DNA of 64,000 nucleotides from Allomuricauda sp. (GTDB lineage Bacteria > Bacteroidota > Bacteroidia > Flavobacteriales > Flavobacteriaceae): assembly GCF_002699205.1 (NCBI RefSeq), contig NZ_PABT01000011.1:135945-199944 (forward strand), read 5' to 3'. A program made the translations under genes and the position numbers. How positions within the stretch are numbered: position 1 is the first letter of the stretch; each line of letters opens with the position of its first letter. Below are positions 26,254-36,722 of this stretch, in pieces. Under the pieces are notes generated by a model that saw only the letters and a list, made by a program, of their open reading frames with translations, had not been told where the DNA came from and ran no database searches.

Positions 26254-27463
26254 AAAAGGACGGATATACATAGTAATCGGTATGTTGACCCTTGCGGCCA
26301 TATTCGTTGTGGAATACAATAAACCAAAAAAAATAAATTGGTTCCCTTCTTTTGTTTCACATCACAAAATACCTTACGGCACATACGTACTGAACGATTT
26401 AATGGAAAAGTACTTTCCAAACAGGGTACAACAGGTCCAAAAACCTCCTTTTGAATTCCTAAGCCGTACGGACTCTATAAAAGGCACCTATTTTTTTGTA
26501 AACGAATCCGTTTCTTTTGAAGAGGCTGAGCTTAACACCCTATTGGATTGGGTAGACCAAGGCAACAAACTTTTTGTAGCTTCAAGCTCTTTCGAAAGAA
26601 AATTATTGGACACCCTACATCTGGACCAACGAAATGTGTACAATAATGGTCAGTTGGACCCACTGTTCTATTACGAACTCGTAAATCCAAAAATCAAACA
26701 CACAAGAGTCAAATTCACCAAAGATTACTATACCACAGGTTTTGACCGAATAGATACCGTAAGGACCACCGTCCTTGGTCAAGTATTTACGCCAAGTGAC
26801 AGCACGGAAACCGTCAGCAAACACATAAATACCATAAAACAGCCTTTTGGAAAGGGTGAAATTGTATTGACCAGTTTTCCTAAGGCATTCACCAATTATT
26901 TTATTCTGAAGGACAACAATTTGGAATATACCGCAGGTCTATTGTCCTATTTGGATAAAGATGGGAATATTTACATGGACAACTTCCACAAATCAGGGAA
27001 ATCTTTTTACACATCCCCCATGTACCTCTTTTTAAACACCAAAGAATTCAAATGGGCGTATTACCTTATCCTCATCGGATCGCTCATTTATATCATTTTT
27101 GAAGGAAAAAGAAAACAACGGGCCATTCCCGTTGTAACCCCGTTGAAAAATCAGACCTTGGCATTTACCAGGACCATTGCCGATATGTATTATGAAAAAG
27201 GGCAACTGGAACTGATGACCAAACATAAAATTGATTACTTTTTGGAATATCTCCGTTCCAGGTTACATGTTTCCACACAAAATCTGGCAGATGAAACATT
27301 TTTGAGAAATCTGGCCTTGCGAAGTAACATGGAACTGGAGGATGTTAAAAACTTGATGGCATTGATCGGTAAACTGAAAGCCAAACAACACGTGACCGAA
27401 ACAGAATTGAAAGATCTTAACAAAAAAATACAAGCATTTAAAGCAAACGTTGATGGAAAATAA
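26246..27463 (+). CDS. DUF4350 domain membrane protein
   Basis: 405 residues. One N-terminal helix (IVIGMLTLAAIFVVEY) is followed by a large extracytoplasmic domain in which IPYGTYVLNDLM and ELNTLLDWVDQGNKLFVAS match the GATase1-like DUF4350 fold. A second helix lies near 270-286 and a cytosolic tail ends in an alternating-charge helix. DUF4350 proteins are standard members of MoxR-DUF58 loci. The gene overlaps its neighbours on both sides, so stoichiometric co-translation is likely. Confidence 0.83.
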   Translation: MSKKGRIYIVIGMLTLAAIFVVEYNKPKKINWFPSFVSHHKIPYGTYVLNDLMEKYFPNRVQQVQKPPFEFLSRTDSIKGTYFFVNESVSFEEAELNTLLDWVDQGNKLFVASSSFERKLLDTLHLDQRNVYNNGQLDPLFYYELVNPKIKHTRVKFTKDYYTTGFDRIDTVRTTVLGQVFTPSDSTETVSKHINTIKQPFGKGEIVLTSFPKAFTNYFILKDNNLEYTAGLLSYLDKDGNIYMDNFHKSGKSFYTSPMYLFLNTKEFKWAYYLILIGSLIYIIFEGKRKQRAIPVVTPLKNQTLAFTRTIADMYYEKGQLELMTKHKIDYFLEYLRSRLHVSTQNLADETFLRNLALRSNMELEDVKNLMALIGKLKAKQHVTETELKDLNKKIQAFKANVDGK

Positions 27464-28436
27464 CGACTTGAACTTTGACAATAGAGTTCCCTTGGATGAA
27501 TTAAGGGACACCGTGGAACAGATAAAAAAAGAACTCTCCACCATAATTGTGGGGCAAAAGGATTTTATAGAACTATTGATCATATCCATATTGGCCGATG
27601 GGCATGCCTTGATCGAGGGTGTTCCCGGCATTGCAAAGACCGTGACCGCCAAGCTTTTTGCCAAAACATTAAAAACAGAGTTCAGCCGCATCCAGTTTAC
27701 ACCTGATCTAATGCCGAGTGATATTCTGGGAACCTCTGTTTTTAATAACAAAACCACGGAGTTCGAGTTTAAAAAAGGCCCCATCTTTTCCAATATTATT
27801 TTGATAGACGAAATCAACCGTGCCCCGGCTAAAACACAGTCTGCACTTTTTGAGACTATGGAGGAACGACAGGCCACTGTGGATGGCACCACGTACAAAA
27901 TGGGAGAACCGTTCATGGTATTGGCCACCCAAAACCCTATTGAGCAAGAGGGCACTTATGCACTCCCCGAAGCACAACTGGACCGTTTCCTATTTAAAAT
28001 CAAAGTGGATTACCCGTCCGTTGAGGAAGAGGTTGTTATCCTACAAAACCATCACGAGCGCAAAGGTGAAAAACCACAAGACCGGATCAAGGCGGTGCTC
28101 ACGCCTAAAAAATTATTGGAGTACAAAAAGAACATTCACGAAGTGGTGGTGGAACAAAAAATACTGGACTATATCGCCAATATCATCAACCGGACAAGAA
28201 ACCATCCCCATTTGTACCTGGGCGCCTCCCCAAGGGCATCGATTGCGACACTCACAGCAGCCAAAGCGTTCGCCGCCATTTCCGGACGGGATTTTGTAAT
28301 CCCTGAAGATGTAAAAAAAGCATTGGTCCCCGTATTGAACCATAGGGTGATATTGACCCCGGAAAGGGAGATGGAGGGAATGACCACCGAAAATGTGGTT
28401 TCCATGATCATGCAGTCCGTTGAAATTCCCCGATAA
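27453..28436 (+). CDS. MoxR-type AAA+ ATPase
   Basis: 327 residues from the ATG giving MENNDLNFDN (an upstream TTG in the same frame is one codon earlier). Walker A is GVPGIAKT (56-63), Walker B is IILIDEINRAP (115-125), and sensor/arginine elements lie in ATQNPIEQEGTYALPEAQLDRF. MoxR ATPases act as chaperones or assembly factors for metal-cofactor or VWA-domain partners. The partner here should be the DUF58 protein encoded 2 bp downstream. It overlaps the DUF4350 gene by 11 bp. Confidence 0.95.
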   Translation: MENNDLNFDNRVPLDELRDTVEQIKKELSTIIVGQKDFIELLIISILADGHALIEGVPGIAKTVTAKLFAKTLKTEFSRIQFTPDLMPSDILGTSVFNNKTTEFEFKKGPIFSNIILIDEINRAPAKTQSALFETMEERQATVDGTTYKMGEPFMVLATQNPIEQEGTYALPEAQLDRFLFKIKVDYPSVEEEVVILQNHHERKGEKPQDRIKAVLTPKKLLEYKKNIHEVVVEQKILDYIANIINRTRNHPHLYLGASPRASIATLTAAKAFAAISGRDFVIPEDVKKALVPVLNHRVILTPEREMEGMTTENVVSMIMQSVEIPR

Positions 28437-28438
28437 GT

Positions 28439-29770
28439 ATGGCATTCCTCCAATCACTATACATACACAATGTTTTCTTTAGGTACATCGCCGTGCTATC
28501 GGCATGCTTTGTGATTTCCTATTGGGTACCGTTGTTGTATCCCATAGCATGGTTATTGGTGTATGTCCTAGTGGCACTTTTCTTTTTTGACCTCTACTTG
28601 CTGTATGCCACACCAAAGGCCATCAAAGCGCATCGGAACTTGCCCCAGAAACTATCCAATAGCGATCAAAATATCCTATCGGTACATCTGGATTCCAACT
28701 ATCCATTTAAAACAGAAGTTTCCATAATAGAAGAGTTGCCCGTTCAATTCCAAAAAAGGGACTTTGAACACAAGGCCCATCTAAAAAAAGGAGAATCACA
28801 TTTTTTTGAATATTCGGTACGGCCAGTGGAACGTGGCGAATATGTTTTTGGCAATCTGATTGTTTTTGCCTCTTCCCCCTTGCGCATCATCAAAAGGAAA
28901 TTTGTGTTCCAAAAGGACCAAATGGTACCCGTATACCCCTCCATCATACAAATGCAGCAATATGATTTTTTGGCAACAAGCAATCGTCTGACGGAATTCG
29001 GATTGAAAAAAATCAGGCGAATAGGCCATACCCAAGAGTTTGAACAAATCAAAGAATACATCAAAGGGGATGATGTCCGCACCATAAATTGGAAGGCCAC
29101 AGCCAAAAAGAATCAATTGATGGTAAACCAATACCAAGATGAAAGGTCGCAGCCCATCTATTCGATAATCGATACGGGCAGAGTGATGAAAATGCCCTTC
29201 AATGGTCTAAGTCTGTTGGATTATGCCATCAATTCGGCATTGGCCTTTTCCAATGTTGCCCTAAAAAGAAACGATAAAACGGGGTTGCTCACATTCTCCA
29301 AAAAGATTGAAACCTTTGTGCCCGCCGTTCAGAAAATCACGCACCTCAACACCATTATGGAGAATTTGTACAACATCTCCACAACGTTTTCAGATTCCGA
29401 TTTTGGACTATTATACGCCCATGTAAAACGTAAGGTGAACCAACGAAGCCTATTGCTCCTATATACCAATTTTGAACATATTTCCGGATTAAAGCGTCAA
29501 CTTCCCTATATCTTGGCCATGGCCAAAAAGCATGTTTTGGTGGTTATTTTCTTTGAAAACACGGAATTGGAATCGCTTATTGCTGAAGATGTGGAAGATC
29601 TACAAGCTATTTACCACAAAACCATTGCAGAGAAATTCTCCATGGAAAAACGACTTATGCAGAAAGAACTCCAGAAATATGGCATCCAGACCATTTTGAC
29701 GAAACCTGAGGAACTGACCGTGAACACCATCAATACCTATTTGGAGATAAAGGCCAAGGGAATTATTTGA
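28439..29770 (+). CDS. DUF58 (VWA-like) protein
   Basis: 443 residues. Two N-terminal helices (about 12-30 and 34-55) anchor it, and the rest faces the cytosol. The DUF58 signature is GDDVRTINWKATAKKNQLMV (about 205-224), followed by a VWA-type segment (YSIIDTGRVM) whose metal-site pattern is degenerate. DUF58 proteins are presumed clients or adaptors of MoxR. This is the last gene of the plus-strand cluster; its end overlaps the convergent YfiM-like gene by 8 bp. Confidence 0.9.
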   Translation: MAFLQSLYIHNVFFRYIAVLSACFVISYWVPLLYPIAWLLVYVLVALFFFDLYLLYATPKAIKAHRNLPQKLSNSDQNILSVHLDSNYPFKTEVSIIEELPVQFQKRDFEHKAHLKKGESHFFEYSVRPVERGEYVFGNLIVFASSPLRIIKRKFVFQKDQMVPVYPSIIQMQQYDFLATSNRLTEFGLKKIRRIGHTQEFEQIKEYIKGDDVRTINWKATAKKNQLMVNQYQDERSQPIYSIIDTGRVMKMPFNGLSLLDYAINSALAFSNVALKRNDKTGLLTFSKKIETFVPAVQKITHLNTIMENLYNISTTFSDSDFGLLYAHVKRKVNQRSLLLLYTNFEHISGLKRQLPYILAMAKKHVLVVIFFENTELESLIAEDVEDLQAIYHKTIAEKFSMEKRLMQKELQKYGIQTILTKPEELTVNTINTYLEIKAKGII

Positions 29771-30236
29771 CGTAAAGCTGTTGATTGGAAATTCCCAATG
29801 TATTCAAGGATGGGAGTTTGCCTTCCAACACGACAAATTCCGTATGTGGGTGAAAAACCCGCTTTTGTTTTTTCAAGTTTAGATTGGAATACCGACCCCG
29901 CAATCTTTTGCGATCATCCTTTTTTGCAAACAAATCAATGGTCACACCTACGGTTACACCCCCTAAAATCGTCGCTGCCAAATCATCATTGTCCCAGCCG
30001 TTTTCCCGCTGCCCAGCATCGACCGCTTCCTTGCCCAACCCAATAAGGGTGCTCCCTGCCACAGAACCAACAAAGGTCCATATCCGATTGCCGTTGGAAG
30101 CTTGTTTGGCAATCCCTGCTCCTGCAAGGCCAAAAAGGTTACCGCCCAAAAAATGGAGTGCTTTGTCCCGTTCCACTTGCCCGTGGCAATGTGAAACGAG
30201 CATAAGAAAGAGTAGTGTGGGGATTAGTGTTCTCAT
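29763..30236 (-). CDS. Exported YfiM/DUF2279-like protein
   Basis: 157 residues with a signal peptide (MRTLIPTLLFLMLVSHCHGQ; the Cys at 17 could be a lipidation site but the context is poor). DKALHFLGGNLFGLAGAGIA and GKEAVDAGQRENGWDNDDLAATILGG resemble the YfiM/DUF2279 family of small lipoproteins. Two hydrophobic glycine-rich segments may insert in a membrane. The assignment is tentative. Confidence 0.6.
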   Translation of the reverse strand: MRTLIPTLLFLMLVSHCHGQVERDKALHFLGGNLFGLAGAGIAKQASNGNRIWTFVGSVAGSTLIGLGKEAVDAGQRENGWDNDDLAATILGGVTVGVTIDLFAKKDDRKRLRGRYSNLNLKKQKRVFHPHTEFVVLEGKLPSLNTLGISNQQLYVK

Positions 30237-30254
30237 TGCGCGGCATAAATGTAT

Positions 30255-30275
30255 TAAAAGTTTCTTAAACTTTTA
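30255..30275. terminator. AT-rich hairpin between nitronate monooxygenase and YfiM-like genes
   Basis: A perfect 9-bp palindrome TAAAAGTTT-CTT-AAACTTTTA. Its low GC content and short T-runs make it at best a weak terminator; it could equally sit in the leader of the downstream gene. Confidence 0.3.
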
Positions 30276-30286
30276 CCTGCAATGCT

Positions 30287-31228
30287 TCAATAGTCCTGTA
30301 CCTCGGTTTTTGCCTTGTTGAATTCTGCCATTAAATCGGCCACAATATCCGCAGCTGGCTTTATTTCATGAATCAATCCTGAAACCTGGCCAATTTCCAG
30401 TTCCCCTTCTTCCATATCACCTTCAAACATACCTCGTTTGGCCCTTGCCCTTCCCAATAACACCTTTAGCTCCTCTGTGGAAGCACCTTTGGAATAGGCC
30501 TCTTGTACATCTTGAAAGAACTTGTTTTTCAGTAATCGCACCGGCGCTAGTTCTTTTAAGGTAAGCTGTGTATCCCCTTCTTTGGCGTCCACTACCTTTT
30601 TTTTGAAAAGTTCGTGGGATGATGCCTCGGGTGAGGCTACAAACCTGCTCCCAACCTGTACCCCATCGGCCCCCAGCACCATGGCTGCCAACATGGCCCT
30701 GCCCGTGGCAATACCACCCGCCGCAATCAAGGGCACCGTTATTTTTTCCTTAACGGAAGGGATCAGCACCATCGTGGTAGTCTCATCCCGACCATTATGT
30801 CCCCCAGCTTCAAAACCTTCGGCCACAATCGCATCCACACCAGCCTCTTGAGCCTTTAGGGCAAACTTTACACTACTGACCACATGTACCACGGTAATAC
30901 CTTTCTCTTGAAGAAATTTTGTCCAAGTTTTGGGGTTTCCCGCCGAAGTGAAGACGATTTTCACGCCTTGCTCAACGATAATGTCCATCAACTTTTGTAC
31001 ATCTGGGTACAACATGGGAATATTCACCCCAAAAGGCTTATCGGTCGCCTTTTTGCATTTGATAATATGTTCTTCCAATACTTCGGGATACATACTTCCG
31101 GCCCCCAACAAACCCAGTCCACCTGCATTGGAGACCGCGGAGGCCAATCGCCAACCACTGGCCCAGACCATTCCGCCCTGTATTATGGGATATTTGATTC
31201 CAAAAAGCTGTGTGATTCTATTTTCCAT
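30287..31228 (-). CDS. Nitronate monooxygenase family flavoprotein
   Basis: 313-residue FMN-dependent TIM barrel of the 2-nitropropane dioxygenase/nitronate monooxygenase family. The FMN-binding segments are PIIQGGMVWASGWRLASAVSN at the N-terminus, AEGFEAGGHNGRD in mid-protein (with the catalytic-type His), and IAAGGIATGRAMLAAMVLGADGVQVGSRF. The family detoxifies propionate-3-nitronate, but some members are FabK-like enoyl-ACP reductases. The GGHxG motif supports the former. It stands alone between mnmA and the YfiM-like gene. Confidence 0.85.
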   Translation of the reverse strand: MENRITQLFGIKYPIIQGGMVWASGWRLASAVSNAGGLGLLGAGSMYPEVLEEHIIKCKKATDKPFGVNIPMLYPDVQKLMDIIVEQGVKIVFTSAGNPKTWTKFLQEKGITVVHVVSSVKFALKAQEAGVDAIVAEGFEAGGHNGRDETTTMVLIPSVKEKITVPLIAAGGIATGRAMLAAMVLGADGVQVGSRFVASPEASSHELFKKKVVDAKEGDTQLTLKELAPVRLLKNKFFQDVQEAYSKGASTEELKVLLGRARAKRGMFEGDMEEGELEIGQVSGLIHEIKPAADIVADLMAEFNKAKTEVQDY

Positions 31229-31279
31229 GAAAGTACTTGTGCTTCAGGTTAATCTACATCAAAAAAATTAAGGTTCTCC

Positions 31280-32470
31280 TTAGGAAATCACCCCTGAACC
31301 CACCAACTCATCATCAAGGTACCAAGCGGCAAACTGTCCTTCTGTGATAGCGGATTGCTTTTCCTTGAAATCTACATATAGCCCATTCTCCACTTTATAG
31401 AGGGTTGCTCGTTGTAAAGGTTGGCGATATCGAATCCGAGCCATGACCTCCATGGTTTCATCTACCTCCAAAGCTAAATCGGGACGTACCCAATGCAGCT
31501 CATCTTGTTTTATGAACAGGGTGTTTCTCAATAATCCGGGATGCGATTTGCCTTGACCTGTGTAAATAATGTTCTTGTCCACGTCCGTGTCAATCACAAA
31601 CAAAGGCTCTTTGGTCCCTCCCACGTTCAACCCTTTACGTTGACCAATGGTAAAATAATGGGCTCCTTGGTGCTCTCCAACCACTTTACCATCTTCTTTG
31701 GAATACACGGGCTTTTCTGCTTGAAACACCAATTTTTCCCTTTGATTTTGAAATTCGGGAACCGTAGTTGAAAATTGTTCAGCGTCACTGGGAACTTCAA
31801 CGATCACCCCTTTTTTGGGCTTCAATTTTTGCTGCAAAAATTCCGGCAAATGCACTTTTCCTATAAAACACAATCCTTGGGAATCCTTTTTATCGGCGGT
31901 GATCAAACCATTTTCAGCTGCTATCTTCCGAACCTCTGGCTTTAAAAGTTCACCTATGGGAAAAAGTGTCTTGGACAACTGCTCTTGTGAGAGTTGACAT
32001 AGAAAATAGGATTGATCCTTGTTCGGGTCTTTCCCCGATAATAACTGATACGTTTCGGTGCCATCTTCATTTTTGATGGTTCCTTTTCTACAATAATGTC
32101 CAGTTGCCACATAATCGGCACCCAACTGCAAAGCGATTTTAAGGAACACATCGAACTTGATCTCACGGTTGCACAGCACATCCGGGTTAGGGGTCCTTCC
32201 CCTTTCGTACTCATTGAACATATAATCTACAATACGTTCTTTGTACTCCGCACTTAAATCCACGGTCTGAAAAGGAATCCCCAACTTTTCGGCAACGATC
32301 AATGCATCATTACTGTCCTCCAACCAAGGACATTCCTCGGAAATGGTAACGGAATCATCGTGCCAGTTCTTCATAAACAGGCCTATCACCTCATAGCCTT
32401 GCTCTTTGAGCAAATATGCGGCAACACTTGAATCCACACCCCCCGAAAGTCCAACAACAACCTTTTTCAT
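31280..32470 (-). CDS. mnmA: tRNA-specific 2-thiouridylase
   Basis: 396 residues. This enzyme adds sulfur to U34 of tRNA-Lys, -Glu and -Gln using ATP. The PP-loop is [11 protein letters not shown] (7-17). The catalytic cysteines are Cys100 (PDVLCNRE) and Cys201 (QGLCFIGKV). [13 protein letters not shown] lies in the C-terminal barrel that contacts tRNA. A TACTTTTG box 20 nt before the ATG is a good promoter candidate. Confidence 0.96.
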   Translation of the reverse strand: MKKVVVGLSGGVDSSVAAYLLKEQGYEVIGLFMKNWHDDSVTISEECPWLEDSNDALIVAEKLGIPFQTVDLSAEYKERIVDYMFNEYERGRTPNPDVLCNREIKFDVFLKIALQLGADYVATGHYCRKGTIKNEDGTETYQLLSGKDPNKDQSYFLCQLSQEQLSKTLFPIGELLKPEVRKIAAENGLITADKKDSQGLCFIGKVHLPEFLQQKLKPKKGVIVEVPSDAEQFSTTVPEFQNQREKLVFQAEKPVYSKEDGKVVGEHQGAHYFTIGQRKGLNVGGTKEPLFVIDTDVDKNIIYTGQGKSHPGLLRNTLFIKQDELHWVRPDLALEVDETMEVMARIRYRQPLQRATLYKVENGLYVDFKEKQSAITEGQFAAWYLDDELVGSGVIS

Positions 32471-32490
32471 CGTATTGATTTAAAGAATAA

Positions 32491-32498
32491 CAAAAGTA
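32491..32498 (-). promoter_or_regulatory. mnmA -7 box
   Basis: TACTTTTG on the minus strand, an exact TAnnTTTG match, 20 nt upstream of the mnmA ATG. Confidence 0.45.
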
Positions 32499-32712
32499 CA
32501 AATTGCTCCAATTATATACTATTAGGTCGACAGCATAGGTTTTACTTACATCAACCACTGAAAAGGGATATAACCGTTGATCAAAATGGAAGTTGACAGA
32601 CACCTTATCCCAATTAATAAACCGTTCATCGATGACACATCAACAAGGGTTCATTTACCCACAAAAACTAAGCGTTTTACAACTATTTATTTTTTGATAG
32701 CAAGGTGAGCCG

Positions 32713-32720
32713 CATCTTTG
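32713..32720 (+). promoter_or_regulatory. Possible -7 box of the candidate small RNA
   Basis: CATCTTTG differs from TAnnTTTG only at its first base. A TTG element lies at 32694-32696, with a 16-bp spacer that is somewhat short for this promoter class. It is the best promoter candidate upstream of the orphan terminator. Confidence 0.35.
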
Positions 32721-32724
32721 TAGT

Positions 32725-32792
32725 CCCAAATCTTTCCAAACTAAGCCTATCAATGGTAGCTCCCCCAACAAATGTTGGGGGAGCTTTTTTTT
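32725..32792 (+). ncRNA. Candidate small RNA ending in a strong terminator
   Basis: Predicted transcript of about 68 nt on the plus strand. Its 5' part is a pyrimidine-rich single-stranded stretch (about 32725-32757) and its 3' part is a strong terminator hairpin with a run of nine T. No plus-strand gene lies upstream back to 29770, so the terminator must serve a transcript that starts close by. The 5' end is inferred from the promoter-like box. It matches no RNA family I can name, and it could be a trans-acting sRNA or antisense to the yidC 3' UTR. Confidence 0.45.
32758..32792 (+). terminator. Orphan plus-strand terminator
   Basis: AGCTCCCCCAACA pairs with TGTTGGGGGAGCT (13 bp), followed by a run of nine T on the plus strand. 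Read on the minus strand the stem has no downstream T-run, so it is not a normal terminator for yidC. Confidence 0.9.
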
Positions 32793-32817
32793 GTAATGAA
32801 AAGTTGTTGTGGGAGGA

Positions 32818-34686
32818 CTATTTTCTTCCAGATTTTTTTTGCTCTTCGGCCTGTTCCATCATCTCACGCATCTTGCGCTGGAACTTGTTTTCCTTTTTAG
32901 GTTTCTTCTTGTTTTCCTGAATTTGGGCATGGATCTTATCCTCGTCCAAAATGTAGTTTTTGATGGCCAACATAATGAAGATGGTGATCAAATTGGAAAT
33001 GAAGTAGTACAGACTCAATCCACTGGCATAGTTGTTAAAGAAGAACAACATCATAATGGGTGACAGGTACATAATGAACTTCATGTTCGGCATACCAGGC
33101 TGTTGCTGCATCTGCATATTCTGACCCGTTGTCATCTGCATATAAAAGAATATGGCCACCGATGCCAAAATCGGGAACAAGGATACGTGATCACCATAAA
33201 ATGGTATGGTAAATGGCAGTTCAAAAATAGTATCATAAGAGGACAGGTCTTCTGCCCATAGGAATGATTTCTGTCGCAACGCAAAAGAGGTCGGGAAAAA
33301 CATGAACAGGGCATAGAAAATGGGCAATTGCAACAATGCGGGCACACAACCACTCATGGGGCTTACCCCCGCTTTGTTATAGACCTTCATGGTCTCTTGC
33401 TGCTTTTTCATGGCATTGTCCTTATACTTTTCGTTGATCTCCGCAATTTCTGGCTTCAACACCTTCATCTTGGCTTGTGACAAGTACGATTTATAGGTAA
33501 CAGGTGAAAGTGCCAATCGAACCATGATCGTCATTATGATAATAGCAATACCATAGGGCAGGAATGAACTCAAGAACGTATAGAACGGTGTGAAAACATA
33601 TCGGTTGATCCAACCAAAGATCCCCCATCCAAATGGAATGGACTCCACGAGTCCCAGGTCCTTGTAATCATCCAATACCTTGACATCGGTCGGCCCGTAG
33701 TACCAATACATATTTTGGGAAAGTTCACCGCCCTGAAGTTCCAATGGAGCACGTGTACTGTATTCTTTGGTGAACAACAATTCTTTGCTTTCTTCCTCCA
33801 CTAAGTTGGTAGAGGTTAATTTAGCGGTCTTAAAATGATTATCCGTTGCCAGTATCGAACTGAAAAAATGTTGACGGTACGACAACCATTTTACATCTTC
33901 TTCGGTTTCTTCGTCAAAATCACTGCTTTCGGAAAGCTTGCTGATATTCCCATCATCATGGTTGTACGTTAAACGGGTATATCTATTTTCGTATCTAATA
34001 CTTTGATCGTGCCTGATGCCTTTTAGGTCCCACTCCAAGGTTACGGGCTTACTGGTATTAAAAATTCCGCTCAAGCCTTGGGAACGAACAGTAAAGTCCA
34101 CCAAATATTCGTTCGGTTTCATTTCATACCTATACTCCAAAAACTGATCATCGGACACTTTGGCCTTCATGGAAAGCACCTGGTTGTCCCCACTTTTTGT
34201 AAGCGATGGTTCAAAAAATAGGTCTGCCGTACTGAGAACCCTATTGTCGGAAGTAGTGAAGTTCAGCGCAAAGTTGGCATTCCCGTCCTTTATCAAATAT
34301 ACCGGAACGGAATCGTGGGTGACAAAATTCTTCATTTTGGCCTCAACGATCTGTCCGCCTTTATTGGAAATTTCAAGTTTAAGTACCTCATTTTCCAAAA
34401 TGGTGGTACCCTCCAAAGTTTTTGTATAACCAAATGCCCCAACTGTACTTTTATATTGTGCCACTGCAGTGGAATCGTTAGGGTCGATGGTTTTGGCTTC
34501 TAGTACAGGTACCTTTTCGGCTTCTTCTTCAACCTTGTTTTTCTGAGCCTCAACTTGCTCTTGTTCCGCTTTTTGCGCCTCTAACTCTTCTGGTGTAGGC
34601 TGATTTTGGTAAAACATGTATATGAGTATTCCAAAAATCAGTACAAATCCAATAATGGATTTAATATCCAGCTTATTTTCTTCCAT
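32818..34686 (-). CDS. yidC: Membrane protein insertase YidC
   Basis: 622 residues. It inserts and folds inner-membrane proteins, alone or with SecYEG. The N-terminal helix (IIGFVLIFGILIYMFYQ) is followed by a Gln/Glu-rich linker, then a large periplasmic beta-sandwich (about 75-340), then the conserved 5-helix core with YKSYLSQAKMKVLKPE and GVSPMSGCVPALLQLPIFYALF. The basic C-terminal tail (KKKPKKENKFQRKMREMM) should bind ribosomes. It lies 66 bp downstream of pyrG with its own predicted promoter. Confidence 0.97.
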   Translation of the reverse strand: MEENKLDIKSIIGFVLIFGILIYMFYQNQPTPEELEAQKAEQEQVEAQKNKVEEEAEKVPVLEAKTIDPNDSTAVAQYKSTVGAFGYTKTLEGTTILENEVLKLEISNKGGQIVEAKMKNFVTHDSVPVYLIKDGNANFALNFTTSDNRVLSTADLFFEPSLTKSGDNQVLSMKAKVSDDQFLEYRYEMKPNEYLVDFTVRSQGLSGIFNTSKPVTLEWDLKGIRHDQSIRYENRYTRLTYNHDDGNISKLSESSDFDEETEEDVKWLSYRQHFFSSILATDNHFKTAKLTSTNLVEEESKELLFTKEYSTRAPLELQGGELSQNMYWYYGPTDVKVLDDYKDLGLVESIPFGWGIFGWINRYVFTPFYTFLSSFLPYGIAIIIMTIMVRLALSPVTYKSYLSQAKMKVLKPEIAEINEKYKDNAMKKQQETMKVYNKAGVSPMSGCVPALLQLPIFYALFMFFPTSFALRQKSFLWAEDLSSYDTIFELPFTIPFYGDHVSLFPILASVAIFFYMQMTTGQNMQMQQQPGMPNMKFIMYLSPIMMLFFFNNYASGLSLYYFISNLITIFIMLAIKNYILDEDKIHAQIQENKKKPKKENKFQRKMREMMEQAEEQKKSGRK

Positions 34687-34728
34687 GAATAGTATTTAGT
34701 AGAAATATTCTATTGGTGTTTCAACAGG

Positions 34729-34736
34729 CAAATATA
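34729..34736 (-). promoter_or_regulatory. yidC -7 box
   Basis: TATATTTG on the minus strand in the 66-bp gap behind pyrG, with TTTG about 22 bp further upstream inside the pyrG 3' end. It implies that yidC can be transcribed independently of pyrG. Confidence 0.45.
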
Positions 34737-34752
34737 TGCCCAAAACCCCGTT

Positions 34753-36679
<1,927 letters not shown>

Positions 36680-36722
36680 ATATAGCCCTAAAATACTATC
36701 TTTCCCTTAACAAATCCTCAAA

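Larger units (their letters stand above)
32471..32817. other. 347-bp gene-free region between mnmA and yidC
   Basis: No supported protein gene on either strand. It holds the mnmA promoter at its left end, two related ACCGTT-containing segments near 32575 and 32620, and a plus-strand candidate small RNA with its own terminator at its right end (see separate entries). Confidence 0.7.

Noticed and set aside
27263..27955. 230-residue minus-strand open frame across the DUF4350/MoxR junction
   Set aside because: Antisense to Walker A and B of MoxR. It is serine/valine-rich, as shadow frames are, and has no promoter or family match.
32758..32785. The hairpin as terminator of yidC on the minus strand
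   Set aside because: Read in that direction the stem is followed by mixed sequence, not a T-run. The T-run is only on the plus strand.
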